A stretch of 64,000 nt of DNA from Streptomyces piniterrae (GTDB taxonomy: Bacteria; Actinomycetota; Actinomycetes; Streptomycetales; Streptomycetaceae), in the NCBI RefSeq assembly GCF_005048155.1, contig NZ_SUMB01000004.1:744001-808000 (forward strand), read 5' to 3'. The notes beneath the pieces were generated by a model. It was not told the DNA's origin, ran no database searches, and saw only the letters and a program-made list of their open reading frames with translations. Positions 53,137 to 61,783 of the stretch are shown piece by piece. A program made the position numbers and the translations under genes. Every line of letters begins with the position of its first letter. Position 1 is the stretch's first letter.

Positions 53137-53704
53137 AGAACTTCACCGTCGACACCGTGTACACCACCGGATGCCCCGGCTCGTCGAAGCTCACCATGAT
53201 CTGCTGAGACGGGTGCGGCGCCTTCATCCGCGCCGTCGTACCCGCCCACGGCGCGTCGATACCGAAGTCCCAGCCGACCTTCGCCGCCTGGCCCGGCGTG
53301 ATGGTGGCCTTGCCCTTCTTGAGGTCGGCGGTGCTGGAGCCGATGGACTTCAGGTAGTGGTCGAGGCCCCAGTCGTTGGTCCTGAACTGCACGAACAGCG
53401 AGCTGGTCTGCCAGGAGTTGGTCTCGTAGTAATAGACCGGGGTCGAGCCGAGCGGCACCGGGACGTTGTAGATCCGCTGCTGCACCCGGGACGGAAAGGC
53501 GTTGGTCAGGCCGGTGGCGGCGGCCTCCTGTTCCTTGCCCTCGCCGCTGTCGCGGCTCTGCTCGGCGGAGATGACGATATAGCCGGCCGGGATCGCGATC
53601 AGCAGGAAAATGATCAGCGCGGACAGCCAGGTGCGGCCACGCTTGACACGCGGCGGCACGGCGGGCTGGAGGTCGTCGTTCATCAGCGGGTCCGGTTCGG
53701 TCAT
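53135..53704 (-). CDS. Single-pass membrane protein coupled to glucokinase
   Basis: 189 aa from ATG at 53704, overlapping the glucokinase stop (ATGA). One N-terminal transmembrane helix (WLSALIIFLLIAIPAGYIVISA, residues ~25-46) with a basic cytosolic flank, then an extracytoplasmic beta-rich domain (VPVPLGSTPVYYYETNSWQTSSLFVQFRTNDWG). No known family. Coupling with a ROK kinase gene is constant in frame here, but no biochemical link is evident. Confidence 0.75.
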   Translation of the reverse strand: MTEPDPLMNDDLQPAVPPRVKRGRTWLSALIIFLLIAIPAGYIVISAEQSRDSGEGKEQEAAATGLTNAFPSRVQQRIYNVPVPLGSTPVYYYETNSWQTSSLFVQFRTNDWGLDHYLKSIGSSTADLKKGKATITPGQAAKVGWDFGIDAPWAGTTARMKAPHPSQQIMVSFDEPGHPVVYTVSTVKF

Positions 53705-54822
53705 CGTCGGCCGGCCCGTTCATAGCGTTCATAGCGCTCGACGCGCCGCCGGTTGGCGCGCCGGAAGCGGCGGGCCACCAGACGGGCGAGGTCGGCGGCG
53801 CCCACCATGCCCGCCTCGGGGCCCAGCTGGGCCTTGGCGATACGCGCCTCGGGCCGGTAGCCACGGCCGGTGAGATGACGCCGGAAGGCGTCCCTGGCCG
53901 GCCCGATCAGCAGGTCGTCGGCGGCGCTGACGCCTCCGCCGATGACGAAGCAGGAGGGGTCGAGGGCCGCCGCGAGATTGGCGATCCCGACACCGAGCCA
54001 CTGGCCGATGTCCTCCAGGAGCTCGACGCACATCGCGTCGCCCTCCCGTGCCAGCTCCGTGATCAGCGGCCCGGTGATGTCGCCGACCCGCCCACCGACC
54101 CGGTCGATGATGTTGTACGCCACCGGGGAGTCGGCGGCCGCCAGCTCCCGAGCCTCACGGACCAGCGCGTTGCCGGAGCTGTACTGCTCCCAGCAGCCCC
54201 GGTTGCCGCAGGGGCAGCGATGGCCGCCCGGCACGACCTGCATATGGCCGAACTCGCCCGCCACACCGTACTTGCCGCGCTTGACGGCGCCGTCCTCCAG
54301 GATCGCGCCACCGATACCCGTACCGAGCGTGATCATGACGAGGTGGTCCTCGCCGCGTCCGGCACCGAACCGCCACTCCGCCCAGGCGGCCGTGTTGGCG
54401 TCGTTGTCGACCATGACGGGAACCGCCAGCCGGCCCGCCAGGCGGTCCCGCAGCGGTTCGTTGCGCCAGTTCAGATGGGGCGCGAAGAGGACCTTGGAGC
54501 GGTCCGCGTCGACCCAGCCTGCCGCCCCGATGCCCACCGCGTGCACGTCATGCCGGTCGGAGAGATCCAACACCAGCTCGGTGATGGTGTCCTCGACGAC
54601 CCGGGGACTCTTGGACTTGTCCGGCGTCTCGGTACGGACCTTCTCCAGAATCGTGCCGTCGGCGTCGACCACACCGGCCATGACCTTGGTGCCGCCGATA
54701 TCGATACCGACGGTGGGCACACGGGGCGCGGTCAGATGCGAGCGCCGCTCCCGGGTACCGACCGTACGCAGCACGGTGGCCCTCGCGGACCCCCGGTGCA
54801 CCCGTTCCCGGTACATGCTCAT
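53701..54822 (-). CDS. ROK-family glucokinase
   Basis: 373 aa. ATP-binding GIDIGGTKVMAGVVDADG (~38-55), sugar-binding DNDANTAAWAEW, MITLGTGIGGAILEDG, zinc site GHRCPCGNRGCWEQY, and catalytic Asp within DNDAN. A ~35-residue N-terminal extension (TVGTRERRSHLTAPRVPTVG) precedes the fold, as in some Streptomyces paralogues. Phosphorylates glucose, probably from the importer encoded upstream, from which it is separated by a strong terminator; thus it likely has its own promoter. Confidence 0.92.
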   Translation of the reverse strand: MSMYRERVHRGSARATVLRTVGTRERRSHLTAPRVPTVGIDIGGTKVMAGVVDADGTILEKVRTETPDKSKSPRVVEDTITELVLDLSDRHDVHAVGIGAAGWVDADRSKVLFAPHLNWRNEPLRDRLAGRLAVPVMVDNDANTAAWAEWRFGAGRGEDHLVMITLGTGIGGAILEDGAVKRGKYGVAGEFGHMQVVPGGHRCPCGNRGCWEQYSSGNALVREARELAAADSPVAYNIIDRVGGRVGDITGPLITELAREGDAMCVELLEDIGQWLGVGIANLAAALDPSCFVIGGGVSAADDLLIGPARDAFRRHLTGRGYRPEARIAKAQLGPEAGMVGAADLARLVARRFRRANRRRVERYERYERAGRR

Positions 54823-55090
54823 CGACCCACCCTCTTCCCGCGACGTTCCCCATTACGGATGCCGTTGCGGATGCCGTTCCGGTCGCGGCGGCTGCGTGCT
54901 CGCAAGAGTCGTCTCGTCCCTGCGGGTCTCAGGAGGCCGGGGCCTCGGCGTGCGTCGTCCGATGCGAGAGCGCTTCATCACCGTCGTGCGACGCGATGGC
55001 GTGCACCGCTGTCGTCCGATGCGACCTCGTGCATCGTTTCGGTGCGATTGTGCATCACTCGCACCGTCCGGCGCACCGCGACGTGGGGAA
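54823..55090 (-). promoter_or_regulatory. Upstream region of glucokinase gene with direct repeats
   Basis: Contains GTCGTCCGATGCGA at 54954-54967 and again at 55011-55024, and a doubled GGATGCCGTT near 54857-54880. Because a terminator at 55091-55128 separates the importer genes, transcription of the glucokinase gene should begin here. No clear -35/-10 was found. Confidence 0.4.
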
Positions 55091-55128
55091 ACGCGCCCCG
55101 CGGCCGGTGGGTCGGCCGCGGGGCGCGT
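55091..55128 (-). terminator. Strong terminator after ABC importer operon
   Basis: A perfect 16-bp stem (ACGCGCCCCGCGGCCG and its complement) with a 6-base loop GTGGGT, 19 bases downstream of the ATPase stop codon. Longest perfect hairpin in the window. Confidence 0.85.
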
Positions 55129-55146
55129 CGATGGTCGGACGGTGTC

Positions 55147-56010
55147 CTATTCCGGACGGTGACCGCCGGGGAACTCCGGCGTCGCCGTACGAGCCAGCTC
55201 ATGGCTGAGCTGCTCCAGCTCGCTGCCGCCCGCCATTTGGCGGGTCAGCTCCTCCAGAGCGATCGCCGACTTGGCATGACTTCCGGCCATCGCGCCACGC
55301 TTGAGGAGCACAAAGCGATCGCCGACGAGATACGCGTGATGCGGATTGTGGGTGATCAACACCACGCCGAGCCCGGCATCCCGGGCCGCCGCCACATACT
55401 TCAGCACGACGCCGGACTGCTTGACGCCCAGCGCCGCCGTCGGCTCGTCCAGGACCAGCACCTTGGCACCGAAGTAGACGGCGCGGGCGATGGCCACACA
55501 CTGCCGCTCGCCGCCCGAGAGCGTGCCGATGGGCTGATCGACATCGCGCAGGTCGATGCCCATCCGCAGCAGCTCACTACGGGTGGTCTCGCGCATGGTG
55601 CGCACGTCCAGCCGCCGGAAGGGACCCACCCCCGTGGTCGGCTCGGAGCCGAGGAAGAAGTTCCGCCACACCGGCATCAGCGGGACGACCGCGAGGTCCT
55701 GGTAAACGGTGGCAATGCCCCGGTCCAGCGCCTCACGCGGGGAGGACAGCCGGATCTCCTCGCCCTCGATCGTGAAGGTGCCCGCATCGTGCTGATGCAG
55801 CCCCGCGACGATCTTGATGAGGGTGGACTTGCCGGCGCCGTTGTCGCCCAGCACACAGGAGATCTCCCCGGCGTGCACCTCCAGCGACACACCTTCGAGT
55901 GCCTTGATGTTGCCGTAGAACTTGCTGACCTCGGTCAGCTCGACCAGGGCCGGCTTCTCGTCCGGCGCCGTCTTCTTGTCCACCGGCGTCTTCTTGTCGA
56001 GGGCAGTCAT
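55147..56010 (-). CDS. Sugar ABC transporter ATP-binding protein
   Basis: 287 aa from ATG at 56010, overlapping the permease stop (ATGA). Walker A GDNGAGKST, Q-loop, signature LSGGERQCVAIAR, Walker B VLVLDEPTAALG, H-loop LITHNPHH. Single nucleotide-binding domain, whereas many sugar (RbsA/XylG) ATPases have two, so it should dimerise. N-terminal 20 residues carry KKTPVDKKT repeats. Energises uptake with the adjacent permease. Confidence 0.92.
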   Translation of the reverse strand: MTALDKKTPVDKKTAPDEKPALVELTEVSKFYGNIKALEGVSLEVHAGEISCVLGDNGAGKSTLIKIVAGLHQHDAGTFTIEGEEIRLSSPREALDRGIATVYQDLAVVPLMPVWRNFFLGSEPTTGVGPFRRLDVRTMRETTRSELLRMGIDLRDVDQPIGTLSGGERQCVAIARAVYFGAKVLVLDEPTAALGVKQSGVVLKYVAAARDAGLGVVLITHNPHHAYLVGDRFVLLKRGAMAGSHAKSAIALEELTRQMAGGSELEQLSHELARTATPEFPGGHRPE

Positions 56011-57080
56011 GCTTTCTCCTCCGCCCGCTTGCGGACCCATGCGTTCAGGAGCGTGGCGAGCAGCAGCATCGCGCCGAGGAAGAACTTGTACCAGTCCGGA
56101 TTCCACTGCGCGTAGACGATGCCCTTGCTGGTCATGCCGAAGATGAAGGCACCGACCGCGGCACCGATCGCCGAGCCGAAGCCACCGGTCATCAGACAGC
56201 CGCCGACCGCCGCCGCGATGATGAAGAGGAACTCGTTGCCGACACCGTCACCGGACTGGATCTCGTCGTACGAGAACAGCAGATGCTGGCCGGACACCCA
56301 GGCCGAGAAGGCGACACCCATATAGAGGCCGATCTTGGTCTTGGTGACCGGGACACCGACCGCCCGCGCCGCATCGGCATTGCCGCCCACCGCGAAGATC
56401 CAGTTGCCGACGCGGGTCCGCAGCAGAATCCAGGTCGCCACCGCGACCAGCACGATCCACCACAGGATGGTGATCTGAATGTCGACACCGCCCACCGTGA
56501 GATGGGAGGCGAACAGCGCACGGGCCGACTCGAAGCCCTCCATGTCCGCGATCGACTTCGTGGAGACGGTGCCGCCGATCAGCTTGGTGAAGCCCAGGTT
56601 GAGGCCCGTCAGCATGAAGAACGTACCGAGCGTGATGATGAAGCTCGGCAGTTTCGTACGGGTCAGCAACATCCCGTTGAACACCCCGATAGCCAGGGTG
56701 ACCAGCAGCGACACCCCGACACCCACCCAGGTGTTGGCGGTCATCTGGTAGCTGAACATCGACGAGATCAGCGCCGAACTGACGACCATGACACCGGCCG
56801 ACAGATCGAACTCGCCGCCGATCATCAGCAGCGCCACCGGCACCGCCATGATGCCGATCGTCGACGACGCATACAGCACGGTGGCCAGGCTGGACGCCTG
56901 GAGGAACGGTTCGGCGACGATCGAGAAGAAGACGAAGACCGCGGCGGCGCCGACGACCGAGCCCAGCTCGGGACGGCCCATCAGACGGCGCGCCAGAGAG
57001 CGGTGCAGCAGACGTTCGTCTCCGGTGCCCTTGGCGGGCGGGCCCGCGGGCTGCAGAAGTGGTGCGTCGGTGGTGCTCAT
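56007..57080 (-). CDS. Sugar ABC transporter permease (RbsC/BPD_transp_2 type)
   Basis: 357 aa from ATG at 57080, overlapping the binding-protein stop. About ten hydrophobic segments; LLMIGGEFDLSAGVMVVSSAL and TRTKLPSFIITLGTFFMLTGLNLGFTKLIGG are family blocks, and VGGNADAARAVGVPVTKTKIGLY is the cytosolic coupling (EAA-like) region. Imports a monosaccharide or sugar alcohol; identity not determinable. Confidence 0.92.
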   Translation of the reverse strand: MSTTDAPLLQPAGPPAKGTGDERLLHRSLARRLMGRPELGSVVGAAAVFVFFSIVAEPFLQASSLATVLYASSTIGIMAVPVALLMIGGEFDLSAGVMVVSSALISSMFSYQMTANTWVGVGVSLLVTLAIGVFNGMLLTRTKLPSFIITLGTFFMLTGLNLGFTKLIGGTVSTKSIADMEGFESARALFASHLTVGGVDIQITILWWIVLVAVATWILLRTRVGNWIFAVGGNADAARAVGVPVTKTKIGLYMGVAFSAWVSGQHLLFSYDEIQSGDGVGNEFLFIIAAAVGGCLMTGGFGSAIGAAVGAFIFGMTSKGIVYAQWNPDWYKFFLGAMLLLATLLNAWVRKRAEEKA

Positions 57081-58090
57081 CGGGTTCCCCGCTTCGTGTA
57101 TTCCTGCAACGCGGCGGCGTCCTTCTTGGTGATCACCTGGGGTCCGGTGAGCACCGGCTTGCCGCCGCCGAGAACGTCGGAGTTGTACTTGTAGAGCCAC
57201 AGCAGATCGACCGCCTCATAGCCCTGGAGATAGGGCTGCTGGTCGACGGCGAAGCCCAGCGAACCGTCCTTCAGACCACCCGCGACCTGCGCATTGAGAT
57301 CGAACGTATCGATCTCCGCCTTACTGCCCGCCTGGTCCTTCGCCTTCACTGCGGTGGCGGCGAACGGCGCACCGAGCGTGACGACGGAGTCGATGCCACG
57401 ATCCGACTGGAGCTTCGACTCGATCGAGGACTGCACATCGGGCATGTTCGTGCCCTCGACATAGAGCTTCCGCAGATCGCCCTTGAAGGTCTTCTCGGCA
57501 CCGTCGCAACGCTGCTCATGGCCGACATTGCCCTGCTCGTGCAGAACGCACAGAGCCTTCTTCCGGCCCCGCTTGTTGAGCTCCTCGCCGACGGCCTCAC
57601 CGGCCACCGTCTCGTCCTGCCCGATGTGGCTGAGCGCGCCGAACGCCTTGGACGCCTCGGCCCCGGAATTCACCGTGATCACGGGTATACCGGCCTTCCG
57701 GGCCTTGGCGATCACGTCCTTCATGGCGTTGGGCTTGGCGAGCGAGACGATCAGCCCGTCGACCTTCTGGTCGATATAGGACTGCACCAGCTGACTCTGC
57801 CGGCCCGCCTCCTTGTCGTGCCCGTACACGAACTTGATGTTGTCCTTCACGGCGGCCTGCTCGGCACCGTTCTGCACGATGTCCCAGAAGGTGTCGCCGT
57901 CTCCCGAGTGGGTGACCATCGCAAACGTCCACCTGGGGGTGTTCACCGCGGCCTTGCCCCCGGCGGCCTGCGCCTCGCGCTCCTCCTCCGCCCGCTTGCC
58001 GCCGGTGCTGCTGCATCCCGCCAAGGAGGCGCCGAGCGCCGCTGCCAGCACGGCGCTCACGACGCGTCCCCTTCTCCGAACCCTTGCCAC
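57077..58090 (-). CDS. Sugar ABC transporter substrate-binding lipoprotein (copy 1)
   Basis: 337 aa, GTG start at 58090. Signal with lipobox (GASLAGC), then the periplasmic-binding-protein I fold: MVTHSGDGDTFWDIVQNGAEQAA, DGLIVSLAKPNAMKDVIAKARKAGIPVITVNSG, VLHEQGNVGHEQRC, FAVDQQPYLQGYEAVDLLWLYK. Highly similar to the gene just upstream. Delivers the sugar to the adjacent permease. Confidence 0.92.
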   Translation of the reverse strand: MARVRRRGRVVSAVLAAALGASLAGCSSTGGKRAEEEREAQAAGGKAAVNTPRWTFAMVTHSGDGDTFWDIVQNGAEQAAVKDNIKFVYGHDKEAGRQSQLVQSYIDQKVDGLIVSLAKPNAMKDVIAKARKAGIPVITVNSGAEASKAFGALSHIGQDETVAGEAVGEELNKRGRKKALCVLHEQGNVGHEQRCDGAEKTFKGDLRKLYVEGTNMPDVQSSIESKLQSDRGIDSVVTLGAPFAATAVKAKDQAGSKAEIDTFDLNAQVAGGLKDGSLGFAVDQQPYLQGYEAVDLLWLYKYNSDVLGGGKPVLTGPQVITKKDAAALQEYTKRGTR

Positions 58091-58284
58091 GAGGACTTGC
58101 CCTTCCCGCTGATGTCACGCTGTGTCGGCTGTATTGGCAGTGGCGGCTGTACGCGCCGTGTCGGCATCGCCGGCCATCCAGGCCGGCGGGCCGGCCGTCT
58201 CACCCGCTGCCGTGCCCGGCATCCCGCCCGCTGTCGTGCGTGCTGCGCTGCCTGCCATCGTGCGCACTGTCCTACCTGCGCTTT

Positions 58285-58374
58285 CACGGTTTCGGCAATC
58301 ACGACTTCCGAAATCACGACTTCGGTGATCAAGACTTCCGTAGTCACGGTTCTGGTGGTCGCGGTTTCGCACAC
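58285..58374. repeat. Six 15-bp tandem repeats upstream of binding-protein gene
   Basis: Units of exactly 15 bases, consensus about CACGACTTCCGNNAT, arranged head to tail (CACGGTTTCGGCAAT, CACGACTTCCGAAAT, CACGACTTCGGTGAT, and three more divergent). They lie between the two binding-protein genes, about 200-280 bases before the start of copy 1. The 15-base period keeps reading frame on both strands. Confidence 0.85.
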
Positions 58375-58460
58375 CGGCACCGGGCGACCGGCTCCAACCG
58401 CCCAAGTATCCGTTACCGGTGATCTGTACCGGTTCATCGGGTCCCGCCTTCCGTAGGGCT

Positions 58461-59543
58461 TCACCGGGTCCCGCGCCCGGTGTACTCCTCCAACTTCGGT
58501 ACGTCCTTTCCGCTGACCAGGGCCGGTCCGGTGAGCACCGGCTTGCCGCCGCCGAGCACATCCGCATTGGTCCTGTGCAGCCAGAGCAGATCGACCGCCT
58601 CGTAACCCTGGAGATACGGCTGCTGGTCGACGGCGAACGTCACGTCCTTGGCCTTGAGGAGCCGCACCACCGCGGGGTTCAGGTCGAACGTCGCGACCTG
58701 CGCCTCGCTGCCCGCCTCGTCCCTCGCCTTGACGGAGATCGCCGCCATCGGCGCACCGAGCGTGACGATCGCGTCGATGGACTTGTCCGACTGCAGCTTG
58801 GCCTGCACCGACGACTGCGAGGCCGGGGCGTTGGTGCCGTCGACGTTCAGGTTCTCGACCGACCCGTGGAAGCCCTTGCGGACACCGGCACAGCGGTCCT
58901 CCAGCGACACATTGCCCTGCTCGTGGATCACACAGAGGACCTTCTTGGCGTGCCGGTCGTCCAGCTCCTCGCCGACCGCCTGGCCCGCCACCGACTCGTC
59001 CTGACCGATATGCGTCAGCGCGCCGTACGCCTTCGAGAACTCGCCGCCGGAGTTGACGGTGATGACCGGGATGCCCGCCGCGACGGCCTTACGGACGGCC
59101 GCCTGGACGGCCTGCGGCTTGGCGAGGGTGACGATCAGCCCGTCGACCTTGGCGTCGATATAGGACTGGATCAGCTCCGCCTGCTTCGAACCCTCTTTGT
59201 CGTTCGCGTAGAGAAACTTCACATTGTCCTTGGCCGCGGCCGCTTCGGCGCCGTTCTGGACGATGTCCCAGAAGGTGTCGCCCTCGCCGGAGTGGCTGAC
59301 CATCCCGATGGTCATCCGAGGCGTACCGGCACCTTTGCCACCACCGGACGCGCCGGACGCGCCTTCGGAACCCTTGCCCCCGGAGCCACTACACCCGGCG
59401 ACCAACGCGAGCGACGCCACCAGGCCCGCACTGAGAACACCGCGGACGGACCGAACGCTCCGCATGCCGCGCCCGCTTCGACCGCTGCGCCTGCTGAGGA
59501 CATTGACGGGTCGAGCCATACGTACGTTTCGCACGCCGATCAT
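58461..59543 (-). CDS. Sugar ABC transporter substrate-binding lipoprotein (copy 2)
   Basis: About 360 aa from ATG at 59543 (59519 and an internal ATG near 59465 are alternatives). Arg/Ser-rich n-region, hydrophobic core and lipobox (SLALVAGC), Gly/Ser spacer, then MVSHSGEGDTFWDIVQNGAEAAA, IVTLAKPQAVQAAVRKAVAAGIPVITVNSG, VIHEQGNVSLEDRC, FAVDQQPYLQGYEAVDLLWLHR. Tandem paralogue of copy 1, sharing the operon; it lies first, downstream of the mapped promoter. Confidence 0.9.
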   Translation of the reverse strand: MIGVRNVRMARPVNVLSRRSGRSGRGMRSVRSVRGVLSAGLVASLALVAGCSGSGGKGSEGASGASGGGKGAGTPRMTIGMVSHSGEGDTFWDIVQNGAEAAAAKDNVKFLYANDKEGSKQAELIQSYIDAKVDGLIVTLAKPQAVQAAVRKAVAAGIPVITVNSGGEFSKAYGALTHIGQDESVAGQAVGEELDDRHAKKVLCVIHEQGNVSLEDRCAGVRKGFHGSVENLNVDGTNAPASQSSVQAKLQSDKSIDAIVTLGAPMAAISVKARDEAGSEAQVATFDLNPAVVRLLKAKDVTFAVDQQPYLQGYEAVDLLWLHRTNADVLGGGKPVLTGPALVSGKDVPKLEEYTGRGTR

Positions 59544-59587
59544 CGTGGGACCGCCTTTCTCCCGGCCGCCTGAGTGCGGCTGGAAGA

Positions 59588-59616
59588 GTTCTAAGGCGCC
59601 CACGAAGCCACGTCAA
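59588..59616 (-). promoter_or_regulatory. HrdB-type promoter of ABC importer operon
   Basis: Minus strand: TTGACG (59611-59616), 17-base spacer, TAGAAC (59588-59593). Close to the TTGAC(A/G)/TAGA-T vegetative consensus and well placed upstream of the copy 2 binding-protein gene. Confidence 0.7.
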
Positions 59617-59620
59617 TACT

Positions 59621-59632
59621 TTGTCCGAACAT
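59621..59632. promoter_or_regulatory. GntR operator candidate at importer promoter
   Basis: TTGTCCGAACAT sits 4 bases upstream of the -35 and differs by little from the perfect palindrome TTGTCCGGACAA found ahead of the GntR gene itself at 60950-60961. Confidence 0.55.
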
Positions 59633-59639
59633 TCTGACG

Positions 59640-60125
59640 CGGAGGCGCATCATATCGGGACGCAGTGGCACATAAGGGCGACCTGACAGACCACAAAGAG
59701 CCCAGGAGCGAGTCTCGGGGCGGCTTCGACACGGTCTCGGGGCGGCTTCGGCGACGATCCAGGGAGGGAACGACGGCCGGCCCGGTCGACCCAGCGGTCC
59801 CAGGGCAGCCAAAACCAGCCACCCACGCGCCTTTGAATTCCCGCGCGTGGAGGCCCGCTGACTTCATCTGGCCGGGGGCGCGAAGGCACGACCCGGCGCT
59901 TTGCTCAGACGCGGCCCACCAAGGCCACTCGCCACTCCTACGGCCGCTGGGGCAGGGATGCACCCTTACGGCATCTCACGCGGCCATTCAGCATCATTCA
60001 GCGCGCAAACCCCAAAGCCGGCACGCCCGCCCCCTCGCCCAGCCCCGCAGGGAAAACTCCGCTGGCCGGCCCCACAGGGCACCCCCTCCCCCACCCGGCC
60101 ACACCCCAGGGCTCAGGGTCACTCC
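59640..60125. other. Gene-free stretch between importer promoter and GntR gene
   Basis: About 485 bases, no gene recognised. Long frames on both strands give Pro/Arg-rich translations without motifs. Imperfect repeats TCTCGGGGCGGCTTCG occur twice near 59715 and 59733. Confidence 0.45.
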
Positions 60126-60899
60126 TCAGGGGCGGACCAGCAGCTGGAATTCAAAGGCGTAACGGGACGCACGGTAGACATGCGACCCGAACTCGACCGC
60201 GCGCCCGGTGTCATCGAACGTGGTGCGCTGCATCGTCAGCAGCGGGGCACCCTCGGGCTCGTCGAGCCGCTCGCCCTCCTCCGCCGTCGCGGCGCGCGCC
60301 CCGACAGCCTGGCGGGCGCTGTGCAGCGTGATGCCGGCCGACCGCATCAGCCGGTACAGACCGGTCTCCTCCAGCTCGGCGGTCTCCAGCTTCAGCAACC
60401 CGGCGGGAAGGTGGTTGCGCAGATGCGCGACGGGCTCGCCGTGGGTGAGGCGCAGCCGCTCGACCAGCGCGACCTCCGCGCCCTCGGCGATGCCCAGCGC
60501 GGCGGCAACCTCGGCGTCCGCCTCGGTGGTGGTGTTGAGCAGCACGCGGGTGGCGGGCTTCTGCCCGGCCGCCTCCAGGTCGTCGTAGAGGCTGCTCAGC
60601 TCCAGGGGGCGTTTGACCTGGCTGTGCACGACCTGAGTGCCGATGCCCCGGCGACGGACCAGCAGCCCCTTGTCGACCAGCGACTGGATCGCCTGCCGCA
60701 CCGTCGGCCGGGACAGCCCGAGCCGCCCGGCGAGCTCGATCTCGTTGCCGAGCAGGCTGCCCGGAGCCAGCTTGCCGTTCTCGATCGCCGCCTCCAACTG
60801 CTGGGACAGCTGGAAATACAACGGGACCGGACTGTTCCGGTCCACGCTGAACTGGACGGGACTCTCGGCGCCCACGGCTTCTGTATCGCGTTTCCCCAC
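60126..60899 (-). CDS. GntR-family regulator with UTRA domain
   Basis: 257 aa. N-terminal winged helix: VPLYFQLSQQLEAAIENGKLAPGSLLGNEIELAGRLGLSRPTVRQAIQSLVDKGLLVRRRGIGTQVV (residues ~25-90). C-terminal UTRA ligand domain: VALVERLRLTHGEPVAHLRNHLP and FEFQLLVRP near the end. Such HutC-subfamily regulators sense sugars or sugar phosphates. The TTGTCCGGACAA palindrome upstream of its gene and a variant at the importer promoter suggest autoregulation and control of the importer. Confidence 0.9.
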   Translation of the reverse strand: MGKRDTEAVGAESPVQFSVDRNSPVPLYFQLSQQLEAAIENGKLAPGSLLGNEIELAGRLGLSRPTVRQAIQSLVDKGLLVRRRGIGTQVVHSQVKRPLELSSLYDDLEAAGQKPATRVLLNTTTEADAEVAAALGIAEGAEVALVERLRLTHGEPVAHLRNHLPAGLLKLETAELEETGLYRLMRSAGITLHSARQAVGARAATAEEGERLDEPEGAPLLTMQRTTFDDTGRAVEFGSHVYRASRYAFEFQLLVRP

Positions 60900-60949
60900 G
60901 CTCGCGAGCGTAACCGCCCAGGCAGATGACGGGAAGTCCAGAGGTCACA

Positions 60950-60961
60950 TTGTCCGGACAA
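60950..60961. promoter_or_regulatory. GntR operator candidate (perfect palindrome)
   Basis: TTGTCCGGACAA, a perfect 12-bp palindrome, 50 bases upstream of the GntR start codon, inside the probable promoter of that gene. Confidence 0.6.
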
Positions 60962-61387
60962 GGGGCGAGTGGGGCGGCCTGCGGACGCGTGCGTCGGGGT
61001 GGTCTGGTCTGGGGCGGGTCTGTCTGGTCGAGGTCGAGGGGGGGCTGGTCCGGCTGGTCTGGTCGGGGGCCGTACGTGGCGCGCGGTCCCCGCGGGCGCG
61101 GGGGGGGGCTTCGGTAGGTGCGTCTACCTCGCGGTGCGTCTCCTTCTCCTTTTCTCCTCCTGCGTCATGTTCACCTTTCGACGCCTTCACTGCCTCGCCT
61201 CCGCCGCCTCGTCGCCTCCTTCTTATCCCGGCAACGATTACGGAGAGTAATTCGTTCCCTCCGCGCGAATTCGTGGAGGCACTCGACCACGCCGAGCGCC
61301 CCCCTATGCCGGAGTGCTGCCCCACGGCATCATCTGACGAACCACCAACCCCTCACGCCCCACCCGGCCCAACCCAAGGAGTCACTG
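60962..61387. other. Low-complexity G/T-rich then AT-leaning intergenic region
   Basis: Positions 60990-61075 are G/T-rich with recurring GGTCTGGTC, followed by GCGGGCGCGGGGGGGGGC. No gene recognised on either strand. The last bases include AAGGAG, the ribosome site of the VOC gene at 61388. Confidence 0.5.
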
Positions 61388-61750
61388 ATGTCCGTACGCC
61401 GCATCGTCCCCGATATCCAGTCCGACGACCTGGGCAAGAGCAGAGAGTTTTATGGCCTGTTGGGGCTTGAAGAGGTGATGAACCTGGGGTGGGTGATGAC
61501 ACTCGGGTCTCCCGCCAATCCCACGGCGCAGGTCACGTTCATGACACACGACCAGACCGGGCCGGTCACCCCCGATATCAGCATCGAAGTGGAGGACGTG
61601 GACGCGGTGTACGCGGCTGTGCTCGCGAGTGGCGCGCAGATCGTACGGTCGCTGCAGGACGAGGAGTGGGGCGTGCGGCGCTTCTTCGTGAAGGACCCCA
61701 ACGGGCGGGTGGTGAATGTGCTGGGACATATCGGAACCAGCACGGACTGA
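61388..61750 (+). CDS. VOC-family protein (glyoxalase superfamily)
   Basis: 120 aa with AAGGAG seven bases upstream. VOC fold: MSVRRIVPDIQSDDLGKSREFYGLLGLEEVMNLGWVMTLG, SIEVEDVDAVYAAVLASGAQIV, EEWGVRRFFVKDPNGRVVNVLGHI. Single-domain binding or dioxygenase-like protein; ligand unknown. Single gene ending in a bidirectional terminator. Confidence 0.87.
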   Translation: MSVRRIVPDIQSDDLGKSREFYGLLGLEEVMNLGWVMTLGSPANPTAQVTFMTHDQTGPVTPDISIEVEDVDAVYAAVLASGAQIVRSLQDEEWGVRRFFVKDPNGRVVNVLGHIGTSTD

Positions 61751-61757
61751 CTTGGAG

Positions 61758-61783
61758 GCCAGTTGATCGGCCGATCAACTGGC
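61758..61783. terminator. 26-bp perfect palindrome, bidirectional terminator
   Basis: Arms GCCAGTTGATCGG and its complement with no spacer; the loop in RNA must come from the centre. It separates the convergent VOC and thioesterase genes and contains the thioesterase stop codon. Confidence 0.75.

Noticed and set aside
53875..56115. 746-codon plus-strand frame
   Set aside because: Antisense to glucokinase and ABC ATPase genes, both certain.
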